Below are positions 11,996 through 23,682 of a DNA stretch of 64,000 nucleotides, piece after piece. The position numbers were made by a program, and so were the translations under genes. The stretch lies in the NCBI GenBank assembly GCA_039707465.1, contig CM077658.1, positions 12,789,574-12,853,573 of the forward strand. The letters are read 5' to 3'. The stretch comes from Rhabdophis nuchalis. Its lineage: Eukaryota > Chordata > Lepidosauria > Squamata > Natricidae. The notes beneath the pieces were generated by a model that saw only the letters and a program-made list of their open reading frames with translations, did no database searches and was not told the DNA's origin. Positions within the stretch are counted from its first letter, which is position 1. The number at the start of each line of letters is the position of its first letter.

Positions 11996-12320
11996 CCTAT
12001 CACCCATCTCCTCCCACTTATGACTGTATGACTGTAACTTTGTTGCTTCTATCCTTATGATTTATATCGATTGTTTCCTAGTATGATTTGATTGCTTATT
12101 TGTACCCTATGGGTATCATTAAGTGTTGTGCCTTATGATTCATGACAAATGTATCTATTCTGTTATATACCCTGAGAGCATATGCACCAAAGACAAATTC
12201 CTTGTGTGTCCAATCACACTTGGCCAATATAGAATGCTATGCGACGCGACGCTATGCTATGCTATGCTATGCTATGCTATGCTATGCTATGCTATGCTAT
12301 GCTATGCTATGCTATGCTAT
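11996..12320 (+). mobile_element. LINE 3' UTR (family E) with (ATGCT)n tail
   Basis: Contains TGACTGTATGACTGTAACTT, ATCATTAAGTGTTGTGCC and the end GCACCAAAGACAAATTCC, CACTTGGCCAATATAGAAT. A pentamer array (ATGCT)n follows at 12241-12320. The coding part is absent here; the copy at 47560-47925 shows that this family is a non-LTR retrotransposon. Confidence 0.7.
12241..12320. repeat. (ATGCT)n microsatellite
   Basis: About 14 units following GCGACGCGAC. It lies at the LINE 3' end, so tail-seeded expansion is likely. Confidence 0.95.
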
Positions 12321-13369
12321 TCTACTGCATAAACCATAATTTAGCTTATAAGTATATACTTGAATTAGTTGGATAAAGATTTCAGTTGTGATAGACTGGG
12401 AAGCTTCTTAACTTTGGTTTAATTCTTGCTTAATCATTGCCTGCCATATTATCCAGATCCAGAATTGTGATTAACAGCAGCTACAGTTTAAATCCTAGTA
12501 AGATTTAAAGGTTTCTTGCCTGAACTGTACTATAGTTAGAATCCTGTTGGACTGCAATAGCACATAAGTTGTAGCAAATAAATAAGTAAAACAGCTAAGG
12601 TTTATCAGTTCAGACAAGCAGAATGGAATATTCAGCCCCTTTTTTACGTGCCAAAATAGAAAATATATCAAGCCAATGTTTGTTTATTACCTCTCTTTCC
12701 TGCTCGTTCATGTTGTAGTGAACATTTAAACTACAGAATGAAACTGCTGCACTAAAATTAAACAAATGATCTCAAAACAAGGAATGTTGCATTACAAAAT
12801 GATTTTAGTTGTTTAATCATATGGTTTCATCTCACGTTATTGAAATATTTTCTGGGGATATTGCTATGGATAGAATAGATTTACTGGCATGGTAGATTTT
12901 TAATATCTTTATTTAATGCGCAGTGCTACACGTTAAAGCCTCTTTAAACAGAGGGCCTTCATCAATAGTGCAAAATGAAAAGTACCTTGCATTATTATTA
13001 TTTTTACATTAAAAATACTTCAAGTGAGACAAGAAATCACACTGCTATAGGCTTAAACATCATTTGTAGAGAGATCCAGAAAAGCCATTAACAAGAAATA
13101 CAATCATAAAACATCTGAAGCTGGTATATGCACTAATAAAATGTAACCTGATGGGCAAAGTAACACACAGCTCATGAAAAAGCATTTATACAAGTTTCAA
13201 TAGAGCAGAGAAATTAGGCTGTGTTAAATTATTCCATATGGACATGAATAAGTGTAAGTGAACATTTTATTCGAAAGCAATAAAACTGACCATGAATTAT
13301 CCTTTTGCTGATGGTCACCCTATACCCTATAAAATAGGATCACCAAGAGCCTAAAGTGATATAGGACAT
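12321..13369. other. No recognised feature
   Basis: AT-rich non-coding sequence; no repeat family or gene recognised. Confidence 0.5.
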
Positions 13370-13640
13370 TAATAGAATAATGTAGTTCAAGGCCTTCAAG
13401 TCTAACCCCCTAACTCAAGCAGGAAGCCCTATACATTGCAGACAAATGGTTGTCTAATCTCGTGTTAGAAACCTCCAGTGTTTACTGTTCTTCCATTGAT
13501 TAATTGTACTAACTCTCAGGAAATTTCTCCTTAGTTCTAGGTTGCTTCTCTCCTTGATTGTCCAGCCTTCAGGGCCTTTGGAGAATAGGTTGACCCACTC
13601 TTCTTTGTGGCAGTCCCTTAGATATTGGAACACTGCTACT
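13370..13640 (-). mobile_element. Degenerate CR1 LINE 3' region
   Basis: In antisense, TCAAGTCTAACCCCCTAACTC, AGGAAATTTCTCCTTAG and CTAGGTTGCTTCTCTCCTTG correspond to the CR1 copy at 20975-21535. It is highly diverged, so it is an older insertion. Confidence 0.75.
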
Positions 13641-13922
13641 TTTCACACACAATTGTATATTTTGGATATGAGAATTTTCAAAGTCTCGTGGAGGGAAATT
13701 TTATGATGTCTTTTCTCAACTGATCTAATCCAAAAACTTGAGTTATTCATATGTAAGTGGGCAAAATATATTTTCTATCAATTCTCTTTTTCTATTTGGA
13801 GTGTTTGATGATTTCCAGTTTTAGAATAGGGTTGCTAAACTTGTTCTGGAAAGGGAGTTTGTTCATAAATGGGTTACAAAGATCTTGTAACTTTCTATAA
13901 ATTGAAGAATATGTCATAGCAT

Positions 13923-14158
13923 CAGAGGTGGGATTCAGCAGGTTCTGACCAGTTCTGGCGAACCGGTAGCAGAAAATTTGAATAGTTCAGAGAACCAGTA
14001 AATACCACCTCTGACTGGTCACACACCCATCTCTTCTCTGCCTCCCGAGTCCCAGCTGATCAGGAGGGAATGGGAATTTTGCAGTAACCTTCCCCTGCCT
14101 ATGCCCACCAAGCCATGTCCACAGAACTAGTAGTAAAACATTTTGAATCCCACCCCTG
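13923..14158. mobile_element. hAT-type MITE, family A
   Basis: CAGAGGTGGGATTCAGCAGG at the left and TTTTGAATCCCACCCCTG at the right form the inverted termini. Flanks catagcat and catagata share the first five bases. It contains GAACCGGTAGCAGAAAATTT and the CCACCAAGCCATG segment. Non-autonomous. Confidence 0.85.
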
Positions 14159-15416
14159 CATAGATATGATTGAAATTTTTTCCACACTTCTCCAGCCAGT
14201 AGATTTGAAACATTTTAGAAAACAAAGTCAGTCCTCTGGAAAGCTTCTAAATAAGCATGACCTTCTGAGTATTTGTTTCTAACAGGAATCCCTGGTTTAC
14301 ATGATTAATGATGAAGTTTGAGATTAACTCTTGGACAGCATGGGAGCTAAAAGGAACAATTTGTCAGTTAGTTCATATTTTGCTTTTGAAGCCAGTTAAC
14401 TAATCAGCCAAACAGAAAGTGAACTAAGATAAATGAAGGCCATTTGATTATGTAGAAAACTGAACATGAAGATAAATTCTGCACATTTTGCTTCATTTCA
14501 TCGAAAGTTATCATCACCATAATTGCTTATGAGCACTCAAGGTGCTCTTCATAACAGCCAGAACATTAGAGGCTTAATTAATTAATTATTTAAGCTGTCT
14601 TTCTGGGCCAGATTTTTTGTTGTTGCTCCTGTTCTTTTTTCTCTCCCAGCCCCCCCCCCCCCCAAACACCTCTCTCTCACCTCCCAATATTCCTGCAACA
14701 TAAAAAATCTGAGAAAAACAGGGAAGTATAACGCTGGAACATAAATAAACATCAATGTGGCTGATTCCAAATTATGGCTTTATGAACTCGGAGCATGCCA
14801 AAGGATTCTGGGGTTTTGCTTTCTGCTTATGAAAGGAACAATGACAAGAACCAATACATTGTCAGGACCTTTAAGAAGTATAGAATTTGGTTTTGGAAAG
14901 AATTAGATGAAATTTCTAAGTGTAGGGAAAGAACACTTTATTTCTACATTGAAATAAAACAAGGACCAGAAATATGAAATCCGAAGTCGATCAACGGTAT
15001 TTAGAATCATCTTCCTATAGGCTTTCTGTTTTATTTTCAATGCTCTTTCAAAAGTGAATTGTTTTTTTTAAATCATCTGATTGTATGAGAATTGATAGGA
15101 AAAAAATAATACAAGGTATTTGTTTTCACAGCACTAGTAGGGCGTAGAGTACTACAATCATCTTCATTTTAATGAAATTACTGCTGTCCTTCAGAATTTT
15201 TCCTTTCAACATGAATTGGCTTCTATATTTCTTAAAATGGAAAAATGATATTTGTTTTGAGAGATGGGGAAACACAAGAATCAAAATAATAAACTACAAT
15301 ATTGTAAAGAAAAAAGACATTTCAGCTTAGAGACTGGTAAGTATTATTCAGTTCAGTCATATAGAAATCTAAAGTAACAAGATTAAGAAACACAAATTAT
15401 CAGCAAAAATGTATAA

Positions 15417-15451
<35 letters not shown>

Positions 15452-16117
15452 ATAGGAGACATTTTAGAGGAGTGAATAAGAATTAAAAAGAAATAATGCA
15501 ATATTAAGAGCTCATGTGCTGAATTATAAGATACCTTCTTTGTAGGTTAATCTTATAGTTTAGCAATGAGACAATAAAGATAACAGAGGAACCATCAAGT
15601 TCAGGCCTGAGATCCCAAACCTTCTGCCACCATAAAGTTAAAGTGAGACATTAAAGATAGTGTCTTCTAGATAATAGTAGCTAATAGAGCTCCTTCTTGA
15701 GTGAGATAGGTACTCTAGAAACATGAGATTTATTTATTTATTTGTAAAATTGATAGGCTGTCCATCTTATAAATAAATACATTCATACATTCCATTCATT
15801 TAATTAATTAATTAATTGCTCGATTAATTAATTAATTAATTCATTCATTCTCAAGCAGTAAGTCACACAATACAAGAAGATCATTATAGCTGTTGTGCTT
15901 AATCGTCATTGATTCTGTTACACTGGTAAATAAATCGTATTGCCATGGAACTAGAGTTTTATGTTTATTATACATACATGCAGAGATAAAGGTAACACTG
16001 AAATCAATGTCCTAGGTAGCGTGTGCTCTCTTTTGCTCTTTTCAGTCAAGAAGCTTATCAAAGAGGCTTCTGTTTAGATTCTTCATTGTTCAGGTGTTGT
16101 ACTTTGATAGTCTAGGT
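14159..16117. other. Non-coding stretch with microsatellites
   Basis: Holds a poly-C run (about 14649-14663), a (CA)n array (15418-15447), a degenerate TTTA/repeat patch (15723-15775) and an (ATTA)n block (15798-15845). No gene or transposon is recognised otherwise. Confidence 0.6.
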
Positions 16118-16470
16118 CAGGGCTCCCCAATCTTTTTGGCACCAGGGACTGGTTTCATGTTAAAAAAATTCCGCGGACCGGACCGGTGGCCATGGCTTGG
16201 CCGGCGTAGAGGGGGAGTGGGGGGAGTGGGAACAGGCGGCGCATGCGCACGTGGGGGTGTGTGAGTTGGCTCACTCGCCCCTCTCGGGCCCCCAACGGCG
16301 CGCATGGCCGCGCCTACGCTCTCCCACTCCGGTGCGCGCTCTGCCCAGGGGGCTGCCCCCTCCTCCCTCCTCCTCCTCTCCAGCCCTTTCTAAGAGTTGC
16401 GCACTTCAGCCCGGTTCCTATCAAGCCACGGACCGGCACTGGTCCATGGCCCGGGGGTTGGGGACCTCTG
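16118..16470. mobile_element. GC-rich hAT MITE with perfect target duplication
   Basis: Ends CAGGGCTCCCCAATCTTTTT and GGGGTTGGGGACCTCTG are inverted repeats, and GTCTAGGT flanks both sides exactly (16110-16117, 16471-16478). The interior is far richer in G+C and CpG than its surroundings, with GGACCGGACCGG at the left and GGACCGGCACTGG at the right. It has no transposase. The 110-aa ORF over it is a repeat artefact. Confidence 0.9.
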
Positions 16471-16538
16471 GTCTAGGTGATGCATTTCAACTTTATAGCT
16501 CTATACATTCCTGTATGAAAAGTGTGTGATTATCCCCT

Positions 16539-16562
16539 TCTGTCTGTCTGTCTGTCTCTCTA

Positions 16563-16613
<51 letters not shown>
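16539..16613. repeat. Compound (TCTG)n(TC)n(AC)n microsatellite
   Basis: Consecutive blocks of CTGT, CTCT and CACA units ending before CTCACCTCC. Simple-sequence expansion with no other signal. Confidence 0.95.
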
Positions 16614-16616
<3 letters not shown>

Positions 16617-17454
16617 CTCCCTCAAAGATGAGTTTCTATCTCCATCATCCTAAAATGCTATAGTTGACACTGACATATCTCCCAAATTATCAAAGATGTA
16701 GTTAGATCTTTCATTTAATTTATGTTCATAGACATTTTTTTTAAAAAAGGTGATATGTTACATGGTACTATGCTGGGAGAACTATACCAAGAACTAGGCT
16801 GTGTAGTAGAACAGCTTCTTAATTGTATTTGTTAACAACAGTGATAACATGATTTAAAACATGATGTTGACAAAAGAAAATAGTGGGGGGGGGAAAACAT
16901 TTGGCATGTCGAGTTGTCAATTGAAGGTGTATTGGATTTTGCTGAGCAAATTCAAATCAAAATGTTGAAATTAAAAGTGATAAAGGAGCAACCATGAGAT
17001 CAAAATACCTCCCCAAATTAGATTAGCACCTCCTTGGGGCCATAAAAATGTATTACCTTGACATGACTTGATCAATCGTTGCAAGACAATTACTTCAACA
17101 AGTTAAGCGAGCGCATTTCATTTTGATGCAGAGAAAGTTGAATCACATTTTCTCCTTTCTGCTGATATGAAAATGGGGAGAATCAGACTCAGTGACATTG
17201 AAATGGAATCTTTGCACTGTGAGTTCTATCAGACAAACAAAACATCATCTCTAGATTTTGCATAAAAACCATAAATCAAGAAGAAATAGAAGAATTAATT
17301 CTTCTAGTCCAAATATATAGAGGTGTGAATCATCAAGTGTATTATGAATTGAATAGGTGCATTTTATTCATTTGCTTTTATGAATTCATTTTCACTCTCT
17401 CAATTCTTTCCGTCTCTTTAGTAATTTCCTAGGTGGACTCTACCTGAGACTAAA
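16614..17454. other. No recognised feature
   Basis: Complex AT-rich sequence without a recognised repeat or exon. Confidence 0.5.
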
Positions 17455-17830
17455 CCTAAAAAGGTTGTAGAAGCTGCAACTGGTGCAAAATGCAGTAGCA
17501 TGGGCAATCCTGAATGCCACTAGGGTTGTGCATGTAACACCTCTTCTGTGTGAACTTCATTAAGTACCATTTTGTGTCTGAGTCCAATTCAAAATGTCAG
17601 TTCTCAACTTTAAGCCCCTTAGTGGAACGAGGAACTGTCTCATTCCCATTACATTGGCCCATTCCACCTGATCAGGTGGGGAGGACATGTTGTGGATCAT
17701 GTTTGTAAAAGAATTTCAGCTCCTGGGATCCAAGAAGAGAGTCTTCTTTAATCATTGCCCCCACCTTCTGGACCATGACTTCCACTCTCCTGGCCTTCTG
17801 AAAGTATGCTGAGACCTGTAATCTAGATGG
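17455..17830 (+). mobile_element. Ancient L2/CR1-type LINE fragment
   Basis: A decayed frame from about 17472 reads LQLVQNAVAW, then HVTPLLCELH, V-FCV-VQFKM with stops, which matches the C-terminal RT wording QLVQNAAAR...TPLLRELHWLPV...FKML of L2-like LINEs. Many stops show an old neutral remnant. Confidence 0.65.
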
Positions 17831-18264
17831 GTGGGATGCAGACTGCATCCTTACATTGGCCTGTGTGTCACTCTTCTAGAATATACAAGAAGCTCTATAA
17901 ACTAATTCACCCATATTCCTTTTCCTTTAAGGTCAGAAATAGATTCTGTGTTGTTCTTCATGGTCTATAGCTATGAGAGAAATTAGGAGAATGAAACACT
18001 TGGGATGAAATTTTAAATGAGGCAGGGCAGGAGGTTTTCAGAACTATGGATAGCTCATCATGGAATGGGATGAAGATATGGACTACATGCCAGATGAGCT
18101 AATGAAAATAAAAAGATAGAGACTGTTGTAGCACAAGTGTGATTGTTAGCTAAGTTCTGTACAGAGCATATATAAGAAATTTCCAGAGGGTGATTGTAAA
18201 TGTACAATGATCCATTTTACTCGTTGGATATTTCACCTTTACAATTTTAATCACACATATACAC
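17831..18264. other. No recognised feature
   Basis: Non-coding sequence; nothing recognised. Confidence 0.5.
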
Positions 18265-18520
18265 CAGTGGTGGGATTCAACAATGTTTACTACTGATTCT
18301 GTGGGCATGGCTTGGTGGGTGTGGCATGGCTTCATGGGTGTCGCTTCGTGGGCATGGCAGGGGAAGGATACTGTAAAATCCCATTCCCTCCCCACTCCAG
18401 GAGAAGGTTACTGTAAAATATCCATTCTCTCCCCACTGCAGGGGAAGGTTCTCCGAACTACTCAAAATTTCCGCTACCAGTTCCCCAGAACTGGTCAGAA
18501 CCTGCTGAATACCACCTCTG
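18265..18520. mobile_element. hAT-type MITE, family A
   Basis: CAGTGGTGGGATTCAACAAT at the left, CTGCTGAATACCACCTCTG at the right. Flanks atatacac and atatatac match at 7 of 8 bases. The internal motif GGGGAAGGTTCTCCGAACTA recurs in sister copies at 26479, 34020 and 46358. Overlapping ORFs are by-products. Confidence 0.85.
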
Positions 18521-18660
18521 ATATATACATACATGACATACATACACAGCACACAAAGGTCCATACAAATGTGTGTGTGTATGTATACACCTACATATAC
18601 TGTAAATGCATACATGTATACATATATGTGCACACACACAGATATACACATCTCTCTTTC
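18521..18660. repeat. Degenerate (ATAC)/(TG)/(AC) simple sequence
   Basis: Alternating TATACATACA, GTGTGTGT and CACACACA steps. It accounts for the Val/Cys/His/Ile-rich ORFs on both strands. Confidence 0.8.
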
Positions 18661-19241
18661 TGTAACTAACAATTTGCAATGGTTACAAAAGGAAGAAGGT
18701 CGTTTGATTGGTGCCCCCCCCACCCACTTTACAGGAGATATTTTAAGGAATAATTAAGCATCAAATACTACATTTTGGTAACATTTCAAGTAAGCTTCCT
18801 TAGCCAGAGAAATAGACAAAAGCAATGGGAATTCAAAAATCAAAGCAGACAATCCATCATCAGCCTTTCCGTTGTAATATAAAAAGAAAGGATTGAAGGA
18901 TGAAGCATGCATTTTCCCTTTTAGGCTTTTTCTGCAGTTCTCTTAAGAGATGCCGAAAATAATATTTAGGGCAAATGCATTTCAGATTGACACAGTGTCA
19001 AAGAGTCTAAGGGGGCTAATTCACACATTATTACTTTCAGTCTGATAACTAAAACATGGTTTACTAGGCCAAAGGCAGTACATACATTATGTCTATCCAA
19101 TCTCCCTTTTGCCCTGTCTTCTCTTGAGCCCCTGGAAGAAAACTAAATCATTATCCTTTTCTTTTGTTATTCAATACTTTTGCTTAAGTGTTGACTATAT
19201 TTGTGGCTTGTGTGTAGAAGCAAACTGCAATTTTAACAGTA
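18661..19241. other. No recognised feature
   Basis: Non-coding sequence; a C-run at about 18715-18725. Nothing recognised. Confidence 0.5.
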
Positions 19242-19290
19242 ACAAAGTTGGAAGGGACCTTGGAGGTCATCTAGTCCAACCACTGCTCAC
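19242..19290 (-). mobile_element. CR1 LINE 3' terminus
   Basis: In antisense reads ACAAAGTTGGAAGGGACC, TGGAGGTCATCTAGTCCAAC, the CR1 end seen at 21490-21530 in the opposite orientation. Confidence 0.8.
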
Positions 19291-19305
19291 GCATATACCT
19301 ATACT

Positions 19306-19396
19306 AGGAATTTGAACCTATGCTAGGGATTTGAACTGCCGAACTGCCGACCTTTCTGAATCAACAAGCTCAGCATCTTAGCCACAGAGCCACCTA
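19306..19396 (-). mobile_element. Sauria SINE head fragment
   Basis: Contains TAGGGATTTGAACTGCCGAA, GACCTTTCTG and CTTAGCCACAGAGCCACC, the reverse complement of the tRNA-like head of the Sauria SINE. The first few bases of that head (CTAGGAATTTGAAC) are also present once more just before it, a small local duplication. Confidence 0.75.
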
Positions 19397-20792
19397 GCCA
19401 GGCATTTCAAATTTAGAAACTTGAGCTTCAAAATCCCATTCTTCACGTACAATATAATATGAAACTCGACCAATCTAGAAGAATTCCATGTAGGCAGATG
19501 GGTTAAGGAGGGGAATTCAGTCCAAATATTACTTCTCATTTCCACAAATTGTGGTTCATGAAATTGAAATGTTTTTTTGGGAACCATACTAGGGACAGGA
19601 AATTTGCTGGATTGAATCTGACAATAAATTGAGGGAATGTAGAAGCTGTTTTTTTTTATGCAAAGCATTATTTATTTCTTAATTTCTACAAAAAGTGAAA
19701 TTTTGTTATTAAGCCTCAGCGGTGAGTTTTGGACAGTTTCTGCTCTAGTGAAAGAGGTGACAGATTACATTCACCCTTAGAGATTATCGTATTTCTTTAG
19801 ATAAAATGATTAACCCCCAACAGAGTTGTATCATGTCCAACATTACCCATGTAAAAACATAATGACTACCTGTGCATTATATGTTTAACTCTGGGATGGC
19901 TTATTGTGTGGTTCCAATCCTGGTTCTTGGATAAATTTGTTTCAATAAGCAAAATGAATAAATCTGATAATAAAGTTGGGTGAATTTTGCAAATAGTTCC
20001 ATGTTTTTAATGTCATAGCAAACCATAGTTGAAGGTAACATAAAAGACAATTGAGAACTACAGCTAGTTGAGAACTGCAGTTATCAGGGCTAAGAGATTT
20101 CATGGATTCTTCCAGCTGAGTTAAGAACAGAGTACAAAGAGATGTATTTTTACTTAAGTCTTAAGTATCATCTGAGTTCAGGAACAGCTTCAACTTTATA
20201 GAGCAAGAATGTTGTTGCCTGACTCAAAGAAAATAAAACAATTTCTCTCCCCACCCCACAAAAGAACAGAAATTGGATGGATGACATTTTCTTCAAAATT
20301 GACAATAGCCTTCCGTAGCCTATGTTGTCATATGGAAAATGAAAATGGGAGGACCACGTAGATGCATGAGAAACTTCCCCTTTTAATTGTCTAGTATTTA
20401 CCATTCCGTGCGGTTGTTTTTATTGTACTTTGAAAATATGTACATATATATGAAAAAATTATTTTGAGAAACTAAATTGTGATTAGATTCCAGTCCCTTG
20501 GTAAAAATGCACAAAACAGTTAGTTTGAAGTACACTTGAAAACATTAAGAGCTAAAGGAAATAACTCAGGGAAAAAATATATGGGGGTGTATTTATTCTC
20601 AGAGTTAACTGCAAATAGTTTTTCAATCACTGCTGTAGGCAGATCTTTGTGTGTAAGGGGATCCCCTTTGGTCTATTTTGTAGTATCCTGATAGTAAATT
20701 GTCCCTGTGATTTACAATCAAACAAGACGAACAATGCTATCAAGGTTTTGTGGGACATTTTTGCCAGCTTGCCCAACTAAATGGAAAGGTAG
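19397..20792. other. No recognised feature
   Basis: AT-rich non-coding sequence. The 96-aa antisense ORF (19378-19668) has no recognisable domain. Confidence 0.5.
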
Positions 20793-20974
20793 TGTAAGGT
20801 TCCAGCAGTTTCCCCGAGCCACTGAAATGCCAAAGAGAGTGAGACTCGAGACGAGGCTTGCAAAAAATATCAGCTTTTATTTATGGCCATAGCAAAAGGT
20901 AGGTGGCAAAACTATATCCAAAACATATAAACAAATGCATGTAACAGCCACCCCCTGCAAGAGTGGCTCAGAGT

Positions 20975-21535
20975 ATTAGAATCTAGATCGCGTGAAGTGT
21001 TAATGCCACTGTATAGTGCCTTGGTAAGGCCACACTTGGAATACTGCATACAGTTTTGGTCGCCACGATGTAGAAAAGACGTGGAGACTCTGGAAAGAGT
21101 GCAAAGAAGAGCAACCAAGATGATTAGAGGACTGGAGACTAAGACATATGAAGAACGGCTGCAGGAGCTGGGTATGTCTAGTTTGATGAAGAGAAGGACC
21201 AGGGGAGACATGATAGCAGTGTTCCGATATCTCAGAGGGTGCCACAAAGAAGAGGGAGTCAAACTTTTCTCCAAGGCACCTGGGGGCAGGACAAGGAGCA
21301 ATGGGTGGAAACTAACCAAGGAGAGAAGCAACTTAGAACTAAGGAGAAATTTCCTAACAGTAAGAACAATTAACCTCTGGAACAGCTTGCCTCCAGCAGT
21401 TGTGAATGCCCCAACCCTGGAAGTCTTTAAAAAGATGTTAGACAGCCATTTGTCTGAAATGGTATAGGGTTCCTGCCCATGCAGGGGGTTGGACTAGAAG
21501 ACCTACAAGGTCCCTTCCAACTCTGCTATTGTATT
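20975..21535 (+). mobile_element. CR1 LINE 3' end with RT C-terminus
   Basis: The frame 20997-21467 is a long intact stretch of the CR1 reverse-transcriptase C-terminal region: LVRPHLEYCIQFW, LERVQRRATKMI, LGMSSLMKRRTRGDMI, LRRNFLTVRTINLWNSLPP, VFKKMLDSHLSE. It ends with GGTTGGACTAGAAGACC and CTCTGCTATTGTATTATA, the CR1 3' terminus. It starts abruptly, as 5'-truncated LINEs do. No endonuclease or catalytic RT domain remains, so it cannot move. Confidence 0.95.
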
Positions 21536-21649
21536 ATATACATTTTAGGCAGATAGAAACAAATGTTATCCAATCAGAAACAAAGATCTGCTACCAACAT
21601 GATCTTTAAAGTGTTCTTTTGTTCAAGCTCCTATCTCTGTCTACCTTAT

Positions 21650-21740
21650 AGAATAGAATAGAATAGAATATTTATTTCTATAACTGCGTCCTCTCCCCGA
21701 GGGGACTCGGAGCGGTGCACAGGGAGAAATTAAAACAACA
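21650..21740 (-). mobile_element. L2-like LINE 3' tail with (AATAG)n
   Basis: ATAGAATAGAATAGAATATT is followed by CCGAGGGGACTCGGAGCGGT, the reverse complement of the CACCGCCCCGAGTCCCT end. A very short 5'-truncated copy whose pentamer tail resembles snake LINE tails. Confidence 0.8.
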
Positions 21741-21904
21741 TAATACTCCATTATCTATGGAGTATTCCTATAGCCTTGGGTAGAGGGGTGGCAGCCCCCC
21801 CTTTGCCAAGTTGTTTTTCGGCAGAAGGCTTTAATGATTTATGAGCCAGGAAAACTCTTTAGTTTGGTTCCTTTATCTATGGGGCCTGATATTCCCATGT
21901 GACA

Positions 21905-22560
21905 ATTTCTTCTATGTTTTCAAGAATGTGCCTAGCTTTGAAGCCAAGAATAGAAGCGAGACGCAGCAGTGAGATAACATTTGCAGGAAAGCCATCCAGT
22001 ATTAAGGTTACAATTTGCTAGGCTAGAAAACAACTAATTTCTGACAGTATGCAATAATATAAGGAGAAGCCAACGTTGATTCATATACTCCTTCAGTAAC
22101 CTCCAACTATTTCAGTAAACAAATGAACCAAAGGTGTCTTCTTTGCAAAGATATGATAACCTGTGCCTTGCAAACCTCTCTGTTGAGTTCTTTATAACTT
22201 ATGCTGCTTTTCCTGGCCTGTGAGGCAAAATCTGAGTGTCTGCTCTATATGGAAATAAATGTGTCTGGTTGACATTGATTTTGAGCAGTACATGCCGAGG
22301 AGAAGGAAGATGATTTGCCCTCTAGCCTTCCCATGATTTCATAATGAAGATAAATGAGCCCCCAGTTTTCTCTTGTTTATTGATTCTCGGCTCTTTCATT
22401 GGCTCTTCAAACTTTTGCTTCACTTGAAATGCCAGTTTGAAGATGGGTGCACATTAATATTCCTTCATCTATTTGCATGTAGCAGGTGTGATGGAAATAT
22501 AATGAGGCTTGGCCCTCTAGTTACACATTCATTTTTTAACGTTTCATCCTTTGTTTTCGT
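21905..22560. other. No recognised feature
   Basis: Non-coding sequence; no family recognised. Confidence 0.5.
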
Positions 22561-22605
22561 AAGACCCCACGCAGGAAGGATGCAAGACCCCACGCAGGAA
22601 GGATG
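22561..22605. repeat. 23-bp tandem duplication
   Basis: The unit AAGACCCCACGCAGGAAGGA plus TGC occurs twice head to tail, with no differences except the final base. Confidence 0.95.
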
Positions 22606-22784
22606 TATTTTTAAATGGGATTTTAGTCAATAATTTTAGCACGGGATAAATTGTTTAATTGTGTTTTAAGTTATGTACTTTTGTATTTATTGTTCTTACT
22701 GTTTTATTTTCCCTGTGCACCGCCCCGGGTCCCTGTGGGGAGAGGGAGCGGTTAATAAATTCGATTATTATTATTATTATTATG
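22606..22784 (+). mobile_element. L2-like LINE 3' tail with (ATT)n
   Basis: TTTTAGCACGGGATAAATTG, CACCGCCCCGGGTCCCTGTG, GAGCGGTTAATAAATTCG, then (ATT)n. Same family as 10746-11432, in the subfamily with GGAGCGGTTAATAAATT also seen at 51850-51908. Confidence 0.85.
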
Positions 22785-23620
22785 CCTTTCATACAGGTTG
22801 ATCTGTAAACTCATCAGAGATTCAATCAGCTAAAACTGGGTAGGAAGAAGAAAGCTCCCAAAATAACAAACCAATCATTCCATCAACTCACTTAGGAACA
22901 GTGGTTATAAAAGGAAGTTGTTAAAGAGGGAGGTATAAGCGCATTACAACTTGTTGTTAGAAAACAACTGTAAATCATTCTGCCCTTTCAGATACAGATG
23001 TCTAAGAATATTATTCCCAGACTTAAAGGTTGCATTGATTCCTGTGAATTCAGGGCTTCAAGGAATTGTAAAAACAAAACAACCCCCCCCCCCGCCAAAA
23101 AAAACCCCATATGAATGTAATGGTTTGGGAGAAAAAAAACCCATCATCCCCAATGCAAATTTTCTTTGACATGGTGTTCTTCTGGCCTATTCTGGTGCGT
23201 GACTGATTCTAATCTAGTCTAGTATGACTGATTTCAGTGCCCCGAGCTCAACTATGGCACGTTTAATAATTTTATGCACAATGTGCACATCAGCTTCCTT
23301 GCAGAAAGTAAGAATTGCATTTATGCACGTTAGTCACAAAGTTGACATTTGCATCGTCTGCACTGAAAACGAACACTGAATTCAACAATGGCCTAAAATT
23401 CTCCACTAGTTTTGTATCCCAACGTCTGTTTTATCAGGGCTTTCTTAAAAAAAAAAAAAAAAACCAAAGACACACCACTGTTCTGTTCATTAAGACTTGC
23501 TATGCAGGGAAATTGCCAACTGCAAAATGGTTCTGTAGTTTCTTTAGATTCTGACTTGTTAGATTCTGCCTGGGTTGTGTGACTTTTTAAATATATCTAT
23601 CTATGTATCGCTATGTCTGT
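22785..23620. other. No recognised feature apart from homopolymers
   Basis: Poly-C at about 23082-23094 and poly-A at 23448-23464. Otherwise unrecognised non-coding sequence. Confidence 0.5.
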
Positions 23621-23682
23621 TCGTCCATCCATCCATCCATCCATCCATCCATCCATCCATCCATCTCTCTGTGTGTGTGTGC
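23621..23682. repeat. (CATC)n then (TG)n microsatellite
   Basis: About 11 CATC units followed by TCTCTGTGTGTGTGTG. Simple repeat. Confidence 0.95.

Larger units (their letters stand above)
20793..21904 (-). mobile_element. Possible solo LTR, interrupted by two LINE insertions
   Basis: Read on the minus strand it would begin TGTCACATGGGAATATCAGG and end GGAACCTTACA, giving TGT...ACA termini. An AATAAA lies about 90 bp before the end, followed by a CT/GT-rich stretch, as in an R-U5 region. Removing the CR1 (about 20975-21535) and the L2 tail (about 21650-21740) leaves roughly 460 bp, a plausible LTR size. No target duplication is visible, so the call is tentative. Confidence 0.35.

Noticed and set aside
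18277..18723. A 148-aa minus-strand ORF
   Set aside because: It runs through a hAT MITE and AC/ATAC simple sequence.
20997..21467. A 156-aa ORF with strong protein character
   Set aside because: It is the CR1 reverse-transcriptase C-terminus; annotated as a mobile element.
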